A stretch of 64,000 bases of DNA from Citrobacter enshiensis (GTDB taxonomy: Bacteria > Pseudomonadota > Gammaproteobacteria > Enterobacterales > Enterobacteriaceae), in assembly GCF_029338175.1 (NCBI RefSeq), contig NZ_CP119862.1:806001-870000 (forward strand), given 5' to 3'. Shown one piece after another: positions 1 to 9,767 of this stretch (position 1 is the stretch's first letter; the number at the start of each line of letters is the position of its first letter). The notes under the pieces were generated by a model. The model was not told where the DNA came from. It made no database searches and worked only from the letters and a program-made list of their open reading frames with translations. A program made the position numbers and the translations under genes.

Positions 1-113
<113 letters not shown>

Positions 114-122
114 GTCGTTTTT

Positions 123-197
123 GCCGGATAGAGTTTGCGCTTATCCGGCCTATAAAAGCGCATCGTTGGCCGGATAAGGCGTAAGCCGCTATCCGGC
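123..197. repeat. Pair of REP (BIME-type) palindromes
   Basis: Two imperfect palindromes built on GCCGGATA...TATCCGGC lie at 123-149 and 168-197. They sit between the convergent ends of trhA and ygfZ. This is the typical extragenic location and sequence of enterobacterial REP units, which can stabilise mRNA 3' ends and bind gyrase or IHF. Confidence 0.85.
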
Positions 198-206
198 ATT
201 AATGTT

Positions 207-1187
207 TTACTCTTCCAGCGAATATGGCAGCGGTTCAATGTGCAATGTGTTGGCATCGTCGCGGACGCGAAATACGCTGTCAGCTTCCATGTCGTTATTC
301 ATCACGACTTGTACCCGCAACCGGCCATCGTCTAACTGTACCGCAGCGAGAACCGTACCGGTACGACGCCAGTTTTCACCCATCTGCAGTTCAAGATCTT
401 CTCCCGCTTCCGGCACCCGACTGGCAATACCCACCAGAGACCACAGCGCGCGTTTGTTCGCGCCACGGAATTTCGCACGAGCAACCATCTCCTGACCGGT
501 ATAGCAGCCTTTCTTAAAGCTAATTCCCCCCAGCGCCTGAAGATTGGTTGCCTGTGGAATAAACTGTCCGCTATTTACCGTGTCAATGATCGGGATACCG
601 GCTTCAATATCCAGAGCAAGCCACTGCTGGCTGTTGTTGAGTGCTGCTTCGCCACGTAACTTTTCGGTCAGCGTTTCTGCCGTGGCGACATCGGTCACCA
701 GCAGGAAGCGCTCCGCCGGATGTTCAAACCACAGTAAAGTAGACGCATCTTTCGTCACCACCGGGTTTTCGGCATCCGGCAGTTCGCTAAAAAGAGGCGC
801 CAGCGCTGCGCGTGCCTGAAACCCCGCAACGCCAAGCAGAACGCGTTCATCATCAGGCGCAATGACGACTTTAGAGAACACGGCGTACTTTTTCAGTTCA
901 GTCAGTTGGGCATCGCGCAGACTGCGGCGCTCAATCCAGGCAAATCCTTCGCCATCACGGAACAAACGAAGATTGCTCCACATCTTTCCTTTGGCATCGC
1001 AATGAGCGGCCAGGATATGGTGATGCTCTGTCAGTTGACTTACGTCGGCAGTGACCTGCCCCTGGATATATTTTTCGCAGTCTGCGCCGGTAATGGTGGC
1101 CAGCGCCCAGTCATCTAATGTGATCAACGTCAGAGGCAAACGCGCCGACGTTGAAGGCTGACGAGGAGGAAAAGGTGTAAACGCCAT
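207..1187 (-). CDS. ygfZ: YgfZ, folate-dependent Fe-S cluster / tRNA-modification factor
   Basis: This 326-residue cytosolic protein of the GcvT-like folate-binding family matches the E. coli length. It carries the diagnostic KGCYTGQE motif with the key cysteine at residue 228. YgfZ supports a subset of iron-sulfur enzymes such as MiaB, using tetrahydrofolate. It is divergent from sdhE, which serves flavinylation of another respiratory enzyme. The ATG at 1187 fits the family N-terminus. Identification is firm. Confidence 0.97.
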   Translation of the reverse strand: MAFTPFPPRQPSTSARLPLTLITLDDWALATITGADCEKYIQGQVTADVSQLTEHHHILAAHCDAKGKMWSNLRLFRDGEGFAWIERRSLRDAQLTELKKYAVFSKVVIAPDDERVLLGVAGFQARAALAPLFSELPDAENPVVTKDASTLLWFEHPAERFLLVTDVATAETLTEKLRGEAALNNSQQWLALDIEAGIPIIDTVNSGQFIPQATNLQALGGISFKKGCYTGQEMVARAKFRGANKRALWSLVGIASRVPEAGEDLELQMGENWRRTGTVLAAVQLDDGRLRVQVVMNNDMEADSVFRVRDDANTLHIEPLPYSLEE

Positions 1188-1407
1188 AATAATGTCCTGA
1201 TTTGCTTAACGCCGTAATAATGACTAATGGTAAAAGAGCTATTGCCCATTGCAAGCGCTTTAGACATTCCATTTGTGCCCTTTCGTCTGCTTTGCGAAGC
1301 GCCATGCAAAATGGATGAAGCATTTGACTCAATGTCTTTATATTTAGCGATCGTGCTTCCGATGATGGAGATTCCCGCAAAATAACATGAAAAACACGTT
1401 ACAATAG

Positions 1408-2099
<692 letters not shown>

Positions 2100-2104
<5 letters not shown>

Positions 2105-2133
2105 CGAACGGGCGGAATGCCTGATTCGTCAGT
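2100..2133. terminator. Hairpin between convergent cptA and fldB
   Basis: A perfect 9-bp inverted repeat, ACTGACGAA (2100-2108) and TTCGTCAGT (2125-2133), spans the end of cptA, whose stop lies in the left arm. No good U-run follows directly, so it is a possible bidirectional terminator or mRNA-end stabiliser. Confidence 0.5.
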
Positions 2134-2171
2134 GAGAAGCGTCAGAAAGCGCTCTTTTAACCGCGCTCGTT

Positions 2172-2693
2172 TCAGGAGTAGTGTTCGGCCATCTCACTGA
2201 GAATTTGCTCGCACCAGACCTGAATACGTTCGTCGCTAAGATCGTACTGATTGGTTTCATCCAGCGCCAGGCCGACAAACAGTTGCCCGTCGGCAATCAC
2301 CGGTTTAGGGCTGGTAAACTCGTATCCTTCCGTTGGCCAGTAACCGACAAATGTCACCCCTTTGGTGGCGAGTTTGTCGTGCAGCATGCCAAGCGCATCA
2401 AGGAACCATTCACCGTATCCCAACTGGTCGCCCATACCGTAAAGCGCGACGATTTTACCTTCCAGATTGAGAGAGTCCAGCTGTTCCCAGACGGCTTCCC
2501 AGTCCTCCTGAATTTCACCGAAATCCCAGGTAGGGATACCTAAAATGAGCACATCGTACTGCTCCATTAAGGTGGGGGCGTCATCCTTGAGGTTGTGCAA
2601 TGTCACCAGCTCGGGTCCCAGAATATCGCGGATTTTTTCTGCCGCCATTTCGGTGTAACACGTGCTGGAACCGTAAAAAAGACCCATGTTCAT
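2172..2693 (-). CDS. fldB: Flavodoxin 2
   Basis: A 173-residue FMN-binding electron carrier. The N-terminal phosphate loop ([11 protein letters not shown]) and the flavodoxin motifs around [14 protein letters not shown] and [13 protein letters not shown] are intact. An upstream in-frame ATG would add 19 residues unlike flavodoxin. The start at 2693 (MNMGLFYG) gives the family length and was chosen. FldB belongs to the SoxRS-linked flavodoxins of enterobacteria. It is divergent from xerD. Confidence 0.96.
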   Translation of the reverse strand: MNMGLFYGSSTCYTEMAAEKIRDILGPELVTLHNLKDDAPTLMEQYDVLILGIPTWDFGEIQEDWEAVWEQLDSLNLEGKIVALYGMGDQLGYGEWFLDALGMLHDKLATKGVTFVGYWPTEGYEFTSPKPVIADGQLFVGLALDETNQYDLSDERIQVWCEQILSEMAEHYS

Positions 2694-2805
2694 TACGTAA
2701 CATCTCGATTCTGCTGTAGCGTTGCGGGTAGTGTACCAGAATCGCTGCATTCACGGCACAATGAGGCATAATGCATCAAAAATGAGAACGGAATAAGGGG
2801 CGAAA

Positions 2806-3702
2806 GTGGAACAGGATCTGGCACGCATCGAGCAGTTTCTTGATGCCCTGTGGCTGGAGCGAAATCTGGCGGAAAATACGTTAAGCGCGTATCGTCGCGA
2901 CCTGTCGATGGTGGTTGAATGGTTGCATCATCGCGGGGCATCGCTGGCGACGGTGCAAAGCGACGATCTGCAAGCCTTACTGGCGGAACGGATGGATGGC
3001 GGCTATAAAGCCACCAGTTCTGCGCGTTTGCTAAGCGCCATGCGACGTTTTTTTCAGCATCTTTATCGTGAAAAATTTCGTGAAGACGATCCGAGCGCGC
3101 AACTGGCGTCACCTAAACTTCCGCAGCGTTTGCCAAAAGATCTCAGTGAAGCGCAGGTAGAGCGTTTGCTACAAGCGCCGCTGATTGAACAACCGCTGGA
3201 GCTACGCGACAAAGCCATGCTGGAAGTGCTTTACGCAACGGGGCTACGTGTCTCTGAGCTGGTGGGGCTAACGATGAGCGACATCAGCCTGCGTCAGGGG
3301 GTTGTGCGGGTCATCGGTAAGGGAAACAAAGAACGGCTGGTTCCGCTGGGCGAAGAGGCGGTGTACTGGCTGGAAACGTATCTCGAACACGGCCGTCCTT
3401 GGTTGTTGAACGGTGTGTCGATTGATGTGTTGTTTCCCAGTCAGCGCGCGCAGCAGATGACACGCCAGACGTTCTGGCACCGAATTAAACACTATGCCGT
3501 GCTGGCGGGGATCGACAGCGAGAAATTGTCGCCACACGTGTTGCGTCACGCCTTTGCCACGCATTTGCTCAATCATGGCGCAGATTTACGCGTTGTGCAG
3601 ATGTTGCTCGGGCATAGCGATCTCTCGACGACGCAAATTTATACTCATGTCGCGACCGAGCGCTTGCGTCAACTTCATCAACAGCATCACCCCAGAGCGT
3701 GA
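2806..3702 (+). CDS. xerD: Tyrosine recombinase XerD
   Basis: A 298-residue site-specific recombinase that resolves chromosome and plasmid dimers at dif/cer with XerC under FtsK control. It has the N-terminal SAM-like DNA-binding domain (about 1-90) and the C-terminal catalytic domain. All catalytic residues are present: Arg in ATGLRVSEL, Lys in GKGNKER, HVLRH, GHSD and the nucleophile Tyr in TTQIYTH. The start is GTG. It begins the xerD-dsbC-recJ operon. Confidence 0.97.
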   Translation: MEQDLARIEQFLDALWLERNLAENTLSAYRRDLSMVVEWLHHRGASLATVQSDDLQALLAERMDGGYKATSSARLLSAMRRFFQHLYREKFREDDPSAQLASPKLPQRLPKDLSEAQVERLLQAPLIEQPLELRDKAMLEVLYATGLRVSELVGLTMSDISLRQGVVRVIGKGNKERLVPLGEEAVYWLETYLEHGRPWLLNGVSIDVLFPSQRAQQMTRQTFWHRIKHYAVLAGIDSEKLSPHVLRHAFATHLLNHGADLRVVQMLLGHSDLSTTQIYTHVATERLRQLHQQHHPRA

Positions 3703-3725
3703 ATGCTGACAGGAAAGGATAGGCT

Positions 3726-4439
3726 ATGAAAAAAAGTATTATGATGTTCACCCTACTGGCGACGGCGTTTGCGGGTATGGCCCACGCCGATGATGCAGCG
3801 ATTCGCCAGTCGCTGGCTAAACTGGGTGTTCAGAGTTCGGAGATTCAGTCGGCGCCGGTTGCCGGAATGAAAACGGTGATGACCAATAGCGGCGTGCTGT
3901 ACGTTACCGAAGACGGAAAACACATTATCCAGGGGCCGATGTATGACGTCAGCGGCGCCCATCCGGTAAACGTCACCAATAAATTGCTGATGAATCACCT
4001 GAACGCGCTGGAAAAAGAGATGATCGTCTATAAAGCGGCGCAGGAAAAACACGTCATCACCGTTTTCACCGACATCACCTGCGGCTACTGTCACAAGCTG
4101 CATGAAGAGATGAAAGACTATAACGCGCTGGGGATCACCGTGCGTTATCTGGCTTTTCCACGCCAGGGGCTGGCAAGCCAGGCTGAGCAAGATATGAAGT
4201 CTATCTGGTGTGCAAAAGACAAAAATAAAGCCTTTGACGATGCGATGGCGGGTAAGAGCGTCACTGCCGCCAGCTGCGATGTGAATATCGCTGACCATTA
4301 TGCGCTGGGCGTGCAGTTTGGCGTCAGCGGTACGCCGGCAATCGTGTTAAGCAACGGCTATGTCGTTCCCGGATATCAGGGCCCGAAAGAGATGAAAGCG
4401 TTTCTTGACGAGCATCAGAAACAGACCAGCGGTAAATAA
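3726..4439 (+). CDS. dsbC: Periplasmic disulfide isomerase DsbC
   Basis: A 237-residue precursor with a Sec signal peptide (basic MKK, hydrophobic core, cleavage after AHA at about residue 21). An N-terminal dimerisation domain is followed by a thioredoxin fold with the CGYC active site at residues 119-122 and a cis-Pro motif (GTPA). It corrects wrong disulfides in the periplasm and is kept reduced by DsbD. It lies 23 bases after xerD and 5 bases before recJ. Confidence 0.97.
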   Translation: MKKSIMMFTLLATAFAGMAHADDAAIRQSLAKLGVQSSEIQSAPVAGMKTVMTNSGVLYVTEDGKHIIQGPMYDVSGAHPVNVTNKLLMNHLNALEKEMIVYKAAQEKHVITVFTDITCGYCHKLHEEMKDYNALGITVRYLAFPRQGLASQAEQDMKSIWCAKDKNKAFDDAMAGKSVTAASCDVNIADHYALGVQFGVSGTPAIVLSNGYVVPGYQGPKEMKAFLDEHQKQTSGK

Positions 4440-4444
4440 TTCGC

Positions 4445-6178
4445 GTGAAACAACAGATACAACTGCGTCGGCGTGAAGCCGATGAGACGGCGGACCTTCC
4501 AGGCGATTTGCCGCCTTTGCTGCGACGTTTGTACGCCAGTCGGGGAGTGCGCTGCGCGCAGGATCTTGAGCGTAGCGTTAAAGGCATGCTGCCGTGGCAG
4601 CAACTGAGTGGCGTCGAAAAGGCCGTTGAGATCCTCTATAACGCCTTTCGCGAGGGAACCCGCATTATCGTCGTGGGCGACTTTGATGCGGACGGGGCGA
4701 CCAGTACCGCGCTCAGCGTGCTCGGAATGCGCGCGCTGGGCTGTGACAACATCAGCTATCTGGTGCCTAATCGCTTTGAAGATGGTTATGGTTTAAGTCC
4801 AGAGGTGGTGGATCAGGCGCATGCCCGTGGCGCGCAACTGATCGTGACCGTGGATAACGGCATCTCCTCCCATGCGGGTGTGGAACATGCGAAAGCGCTG
4901 GGTATCCCTGTCGTCGTCACCGATCACCACCTGCCGGGCGACACACTGCCTGCCGCAGAGGCCATCATTAACCCGAATTTGCGGGAGTGTACATTTCCGT
5001 CTAAGTCACTGGCGGGCGTCGGCGTTGCGTTTTATTTGATGCTGGCGCTGCGGACTTTCCTGCGTGATAAAGGGTGGTTTGACGAGCGCGGCATTGCGCC
5101 GCCGAATCTGGCGGATCTGCTTGATCTGGTCGCGTTAGGAACGGTGGCGGACGTGGTGCCGCTCGATGTGAATAACCGAATCCTGACATGGCAGGGGTTG
5201 AGCCGTATTCGGGCGGGCAAGTGCCGTCCGGGTATTAAAGCGCTGCTGGAGATCTCAAATCGCGATCCGCAAAAACTGGCTGCCAGCGACCTGGGTTTTG
5301 CCCTGGGACCGCGACTCAATGCGGCAGGCCGACTGGACGATATGTCCGTTGGCGTGGCGTTGTTGCTGTGTGACAACATTGGTGAAGCGCGCGTACTGGC
5401 CAACGAACTCGATGCGCTGAATCAGACCCGCAAAGAAATAGAGCAGGGCATGCAGGCGGAAGCGCTGACGCTGTGCGAAAAGCTGGAGCGCAGCGGCGAA
5501 ACGCTTCCCGGTGGTCTGGCGATGTACCATCCCGAGTGGCACCAGGGGGTCGTTGGGATTCTGGCCTCTCGCATTAAAGAGCGTTTTCACCGTCCGGTGA
5601 TTGCTTTTGCCCCCGCGGGCGACGGTACCCTAAAGGGGTCAGGTCGTTCGATTCAGGGACTGCATATGCGTGATGCGCTGGAGCGTTTAGACACGCTCTA
5701 TCCGGGCATGATGCTGAAGTTTGGCGGCCATGCGATGGCGGCAGGATTATCCCTCGAGGAAGCCCAGTTTGAACACTTCCAGCAACGTTTCGGCGAGCTG
5801 GTCACCGAGTGGCTGGATCCGGCGCTCTTGCAGGGTGAAGTGGTATCCGATGGCCCACTGAGCGCGGATGAGATGACGATGGAAGTGGCGCAACTGTTGC
5901 GCGATGCCGGACCATGGGGACAAATGTTCCCTGAACCGTTGTTTGACGGACGTTTTCGCCTGTTGCAGCAACGGCTGGTGGGTGAGCGCCATCTGAAGGT
6001 GATGGTCGAACCCGTCGGCGGCGGCCCGCTGCTTGACGGTATCGCGTTTAACGTCGACACGACGTGCTGGCCGGACAACGGTGTACGCGAAGTGGAACTG
6101 GCCTACAAGCTGGATATTAACGAGTTCCGCGGCAATCGCAGTTTACAGATTATCATTGATAACATCTGGCCGATTTAG
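4445..6178 (+). CDS. recJ: Single-strand 5'-3' exonuclease RecJ
   Basis: A 577-residue DHH-family nuclease of RecF-pathway recombination, mismatch and base-excision repair. It shows the metal-binding motifs DFDADGAT, VTVDNG and TDHHLPG, then the DHHA1 domain with the GGHAMAAG motif, and a C-terminal OB-like part. It starts with GTG 5 bases after dsbC, the third gene of the conserved operon. The length equals the E. coli enzyme. Confidence 0.97.
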   Translation: MKQQIQLRRREADETADLPGDLPPLLRRLYASRGVRCAQDLERSVKGMLPWQQLSGVEKAVEILYNAFREGTRIIVVGDFDADGATSTALSVLGMRALGCDNISYLVPNRFEDGYGLSPEVVDQAHARGAQLIVTVDNGISSHAGVEHAKALGIPVVVTDHHLPGDTLPAAEAIINPNLRECTFPSKSLAGVGVAFYLMLALRTFLRDKGWFDERGIAPPNLADLLDLVALGTVADVVPLDVNNRILTWQGLSRIRAGKCRPGIKALLEISNRDPQKLAASDLGFALGPRLNAAGRLDDMSVGVALLLCDNIGEARVLANELDALNQTRKEIEQGMQAEALTLCEKLERSGETLPGGLAMYHPEWHQGVVGILASRIKERFHRPVIAFAPAGDGTLKGSGRSIQGLHMRDALERLDTLYPGMMLKFGGHAMAAGLSLEEAQFEHFQQRFGELVTEWLDPALLQGEVVSDGPLSADEMTMEVAQLLRDAGPWGQMFPEPLFDGRFRLLQQRLVGERHLKVMVEPVGGGPLLDGIAFNVDTTCWPDNGVREVELAYKLDINEFRGNRSLQIIIDNIWPI

Positions 6179-6198
6179 CATCACTTTCACTGTAATTA

Positions 6199-6228
6199 AA
6201 GGGCGAAATCCGCTAATATTCCGCCCTT
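6199..6228 (+). terminator. Weak hairpin between recJ and prfB
   Basis: AAGGGCG (6199-6205) pairs with CGCCCTT (6222-6228) just after the recJ stop, leaving about 40 bases before prfB. The tail is only T-poor, so this is at best a weak terminator or leader structure. Confidence 0.4.
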
Positions 6229-6268
6229 ATAACCGCATTTTGACTCGTCCAATAAAAGAAATCAGACC

Positions 6269-7367
6269 ATGTTTGAAATTAATCCGGTAAATAACCGCAT
6301 TCAGGACCTCACGGAACGCTCCGACGTTCTTAGGGGGTATCTTTGACTACGATGCCAAGAAAGAGCGTCTGGAAGAAGTAAACGCCGAGCTGGAACAGCC
6401 GGACGTCTGGAACGAACCCGAACGCGCTCAGGCGCTGGGAAAAGAACGTTCTTCCCTTGAAGCCATTGTCGATACGCTCGATCAAATGTTGCAGGGACTG
6501 GAAGATGTTTCCGGCTTGCTGGAACTGGCTGTAGAAGCCGACGACGAAGAAACCTTTAACGAAGCCGTTGCTGAACTTGATACGCTGGAAGACAAACTGG
6601 CGCAGCTGGAATTCCGTCGTATGTTCTCCGGTGAGTATGACAGCGCGGATTGCTACCTCGACATTCAGGCGGGCTCCGGCGGTACTGAAGCGCAGGACTG
6701 GGCAAGCATGCTGGAGCGTATGTATCTGCGCTGGGCAGAAGCTCGCGGCTTTAAAACAGAAATTATCGAAGAGTCGGAAGGCGAAGTGGCAGGGATCAAA
6801 TCCGTGACCATTAAGATCTCTGGCGATTACGCGTATGGCTGGCTGCGTACCGAAACAGGCGTTCACCGTCTGGTGCGTAAGAGCCCGTTCGACTCCGGCG
6901 GTCGTCGCCATACGTCGTTTAGTTCTGCGTTTGTTTACCCGGAAGTGGACGATGATATCGATATCGATATCAACCCGGCTGACCTGCGTATCGACGTCTA
7001 TCGCGCATCCGGCGCGGGCGGACAGCACGTTAACCGTACGGAATCCGCGGTGCGTATTACCCACATTCCGACCGGGACGGTCACCCAGTGCCAGAACGAC
7101 CGTTCTCAGCACAAAAACAAAGACCAGGCCATGAAGCAGATGAAAGCGAAGCTTTATGAACTGGAAATGCAGAAGAAGAATGCCGAGAAACAGGCGATGG
7201 AAGACAATAAATCTGACATCGGCTGGGGTAGCCAGATTCGTTCATATGTCCTTGATGACTCCCGCATTAAAGACTTGCGTACCGGGGTTGAAACCCGTAA
7301 CACGCAGGCGGTGCTGGATGGCAGCCTGGATCAATTTATCGAAGCAAGTTTGAAAGCAGGGTTATGA
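6269..7367 (+). CDS. prfB: Peptide chain release factor 2, with programmed +1 frameshift
   Basis: RF2 recognises UGA and UAA. Translation begins at ATG 6269 and meets an in-frame UGA at codon 26 (6344-6346). A +1 slip at CTT-TGA-C, helped by the internal Shine-Dalgarno-like AGGGGG just upstream, joins it to the long frame that ends at 7367. The product is about 365 residues. The class I release-factor motifs are present: the stop-recognition SPF and the GGQ loop (GAGGQH). Low RF2 slows termination at UGA and raises frameshifting, an autogenous control known for this gene. It forms an operon with lysS, 9 bases downstream. Confidence 0.97.
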
Positions 7368-7376
7368 GGAACCAAC

Positions 7377-8894
7377 ATGTCTGAACAACACGCACAGGGC
7401 GCTGACGCGGTAGCCGATCTTAATAATGAACTGAAAACGCGCCGCGAGAAGCTGGCTGGCCTGCGCGAGCAGGGTATCCCGTTCCCGAATGATTTCCGTC
7501 GCGATCACACCTCAGACCAACTGCATGCTGACTTCGACGCGAAAGAAAACGAAGAACTGGAAGCGCTGAACATCGAAGTGTCTGTAGCGGGTCGTATGAT
7601 GACACGCCGCATCATGGGTAAAGCGTCTTTTGTTACGCTGCAAGACGTCGGCGGCCGCATTCAGCTGTACGTTTCCCGTGACGATCTGCCGGAAGGCATC
7701 TACAACGAGCAGTTCAAAAAATGGGATCTCGGTGACATCCTTGGCGCGAAAGGTAAGCTGTTCAAAACCAAAACGGGTGAACTGTCTATCCATTGCACCG
7801 AGCTGCGTCTGTTAACCAAAGCGCTGCGTCCGCTGCCGGATAAATTCCACGGTCTGCAGGATCAGGAAGCGCGTTACCGTCAGCGTTATCTGGATCTCAT
7901 CTCTAACGATGAATCCCGCAACACCTTTAAAGTGCGTTCACAGATCATGGCGGGTATCCGTCAGTTCATGGTGGGTCGTGGCTTTATGGAAGTTGAAACC
8001 CCGATGATGCAGGTGATCCCTGGCGGTGCCGCAGCACGCCCGTTCATCACCCATCATAATGCGCTGGATCTGGATATGTACCTGCGTATCGCGCCGGAAC
8101 TGTATCTGAAGCGTCTGGTGGTCGGTGGTTTCGAACGTGTATTCGAGATCAACCGTAACTTCCGTAACGAAGGGATCTCCGTTCGTCATAACCCAGAGTT
8201 CACTATGATGGAACTCTATATGGCGTATGCGGACTACAAAGACCTGATCGAACTCACCGAATCTCTGTTCCGTACGCTGGCGCAGGACGTTCTGGGTACC
8301 ACTGAAGTGCCTTACGGTGATGAAGTCTTCGACTTTGGTAAACCGTTCGAAAAACTGACCATGCGTGAAGCCATCAAGAAATATCGTCCAGAGACGAATA
8401 TGGCGGATCTGGACAGTTTTGATTCAGCTAAAGCGATTGCGGAAAGTATCGGTATTAAGATCGAGAAGAGCTGGGGTCAGGGTCGTATCGTGACCGAGAT
8501 CTTCGAAGAAGTGGCGGAAGCGCATCTGATTCAGCCGACCTTCATCACTGAATATCCGGCAGAAGTTTCTCCTCTGGCGCGTCGTAACGATGAAAATCCA
8601 GAAATTACTGACCGCTTCGAATTCTTCATCGGGGGCCGCGAAATCGGTAATGGCTTTAGCGAGTTGAACGACGCCGAAGATCAGGCTCAGCGTTTCCTGG
8701 ATCAGGTTAACGCGAAAGATGCGGGTGATGACGAAGCGATGTTCTACGACGAAGACTATGTGACGGCGCTGGAACACGGTTTGCCGCCGACTGCGGGTCT
8801 GGGCATTGGTATCGACCGTATGGTTATGCTGTTCACCAACAGCCACACTATCCGCGACGTGATCCTGTTCCCGGCGATGCGTCCGGTTAAATAA
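7377..8894 (+). CDS. lysS: Lysyl-tRNA synthetase, class II
   Basis: A 505-residue enzyme that charges tRNA-Lys. It has an N-terminal OB-fold anticodon-binding domain (about 60-150) and the class II catalytic core. Motif 2 ([18 protein letters not shown]) and motif 3 ([13 protein letters not shown]) are intact. It is the constitutive LysS type, downstream of prfB as in E. coli. A rho-independent terminator follows the stop. Confidence 0.97.
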   Translation: MSEQHAQGADAVADLNNELKTRREKLAGLREQGIPFPNDFRRDHTSDQLHADFDAKENEELEALNIEVSVAGRMMTRRIMGKASFVTLQDVGGRIQLYVSRDDLPEGIYNEQFKKWDLGDILGAKGKLFKTKTGELSIHCTELRLLTKALRPLPDKFHGLQDQEARYRQRYLDLISNDESRNTFKVRSQIMAGIRQFMVGRGFMEVETPMMQVIPGGAAARPFITHHNALDLDMYLRIAPELYLKRLVVGGFERVFEINRNFRNEGISVRHNPEFTMMELYMAYADYKDLIELTESLFRTLAQDVLGTTEVPYGDEVFDFGKPFEKLTMREAIKKYRPETNMADLDSFDSAKAIAESIGIKIEKSWGQGRIVTEIFEEVAEAHLIQPTFITEYPAEVSPLARRNDENPEITDRFEFFIGGREIGNGFSELNDAEDQAQRFLDQVNAKDAGDDEAMFYDEDYVTALEHGLPPTAGLGIGIDRMVMLFTNSHTIRDVILFPAMRPVK

Positions 8895-8918
8895 GCCTCA
8901 CGCGGTCAGATAAAACCA

Positions 8919-8945
8919 ACCCCGGCAAATGCGTCGGGGTTTTTT
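8919..8945 (+). terminator. Rho-independent terminator of prfB-lysS
   Basis: A stem AACCCCG/CGGGGTT with a 10-base loop is followed by TTTTTATTTTT, right after lysS. It also touches the 3' end of the convergent idi gene, so it may act in both directions. Confidence 0.85.
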
Positions 8946-9492
8946 ATTTTTGGCGGCTGTAATTTAACAATGCTTCACGCGCTGTATTGTCCGATGCCTG
9001 CATCACCATCCACGGACTGAAAGCCCACGGCGCGGCGCTAATCCCACCCAGAACACCCTCCAGATCGCTCCACTGGTACTCCATCACCTCATCGTTATTC
9101 ACGCTGAGCTCGCTGACCATCCGTGCGGCATAGACCGGGCAAACTTCGTTCTCCACGATCCCGTTTGGATCGGTAGCGCGGTAACGAAAGGCAGAATAGA
9201 CGGGGGTCAGGCTGGAAATCTCCACGCCCAACTCAAAACGGCAGCGTCGGATAATGGCGTCTTCAGTGCTTTCTCCTTGCTGTGGATGACCACAAACCGA
9301 ATTCGTCCAGACGCCTGGCCACGCTTTTTTTGATAGCGAGCGGCGGGTGACCAGAAACTGCCCTTTCTTGTTGAAGAGCCAACAAGAGAAAGCGAGATGT
9401 AAAGGGGTATTGAAGGTGTGGGCCGCATACTTTTCCAGTGTTCCGGAAGGCCGATCCTGCTCATCCAATAAAATAATGTGTTCCTGTTGCAT
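8944..9492 (-). CDS. idi: Isopentenyl-diphosphate delta-isomerase
   Basis: A 182-residue type I isomerase interconverting IPP and DMAPP for isoprenoid synthesis. The Nudix-like fold carries the active-site cysteine in SVCGHP (residue 67), metal-binding histidines, and a Glu-rich second half including the catalytic region around ENEVCPVY. It is convergent with lysS and follows the purine cluster boundary exactly as in E. coli. Confidence 0.96.
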   Translation of the reverse strand: MQQEHIILLDEQDRPSGTLEKYAAHTFNTPLHLAFSCWLFNKKGQFLVTRRSLSKKAWPGVWTNSVCGHPQQGESTEDAIIRRCRFELGVEISSLTPVYSAFRYRATDPNGIVENEVCPVYAARMVSELSVNNDEVMEYQWSDLEGVLGGISAAPWAFSPWMVMQASDNTAREALLNYSRQK

Positions 9493-9587
9493 AATGTCTC
9501 GTCGTGAATGTTAAGCACACACCATTATAGGGCATGAAATATCGCGACAGAATGATTTCTCAAGAATGTATGTGATGGCGAGGGATT

Positions 9588-9617
9588 CGACACCAGCGTC
9601 ATTTGACGCGGGTGTCG
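9588..9617. repeat. Long imperfect hairpin after the small membrane-protein gene
   Basis: CGACACC-A-GCGTCA and TGACGC-G-GGTGTCG form a 13-bp interrupted stem downstream (minus strand) of the 44-residue ORF. There is no U-run on the exit side. It could be an mRNA 3'-end stabiliser or a factor-dependent terminator for uacT and the small gene. Confidence 0.5.
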
Positions 9618-9632
9618 GGAGAAAAAGAGGAT

Positions 9633-9767
9633 TTAGAAAAACAGCAGCATGAAATTGAACCGACTTTCAATACCCAGAGCAATACTGTCAGAAATGGCGG
9701 GTATCGAGATCAGCATGAGCAGCAGAATACTCAGAATACAGCGCAATAAAATATGCATTTTATTCAT
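9633..9767 (-). CDS. Putative 44-residue membrane protein coupled to uacT
   Basis: A short ORF whose ATG overlaps the uacT stop codon by 8 bases (ATGAATAA), an arrangement typical of translational re-initiation. The product starts MNKMHILLRC, has one strongly hydrophobic segment (about residues 6-25), a polar stretch with SDS and ESR, and a hydrophobic C-terminus ending LLFF. I do not recognise a named family. Its size, single membrane segment and coupling to a transporter suggest a small regulator or partner of UacT. A hairpin follows the stop. No function is proven. Confidence 0.6.
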   Translation of the reverse strand: MNKMHILLRCILSILLLMLISIPAISDSIALGIESRFNFMLLFF

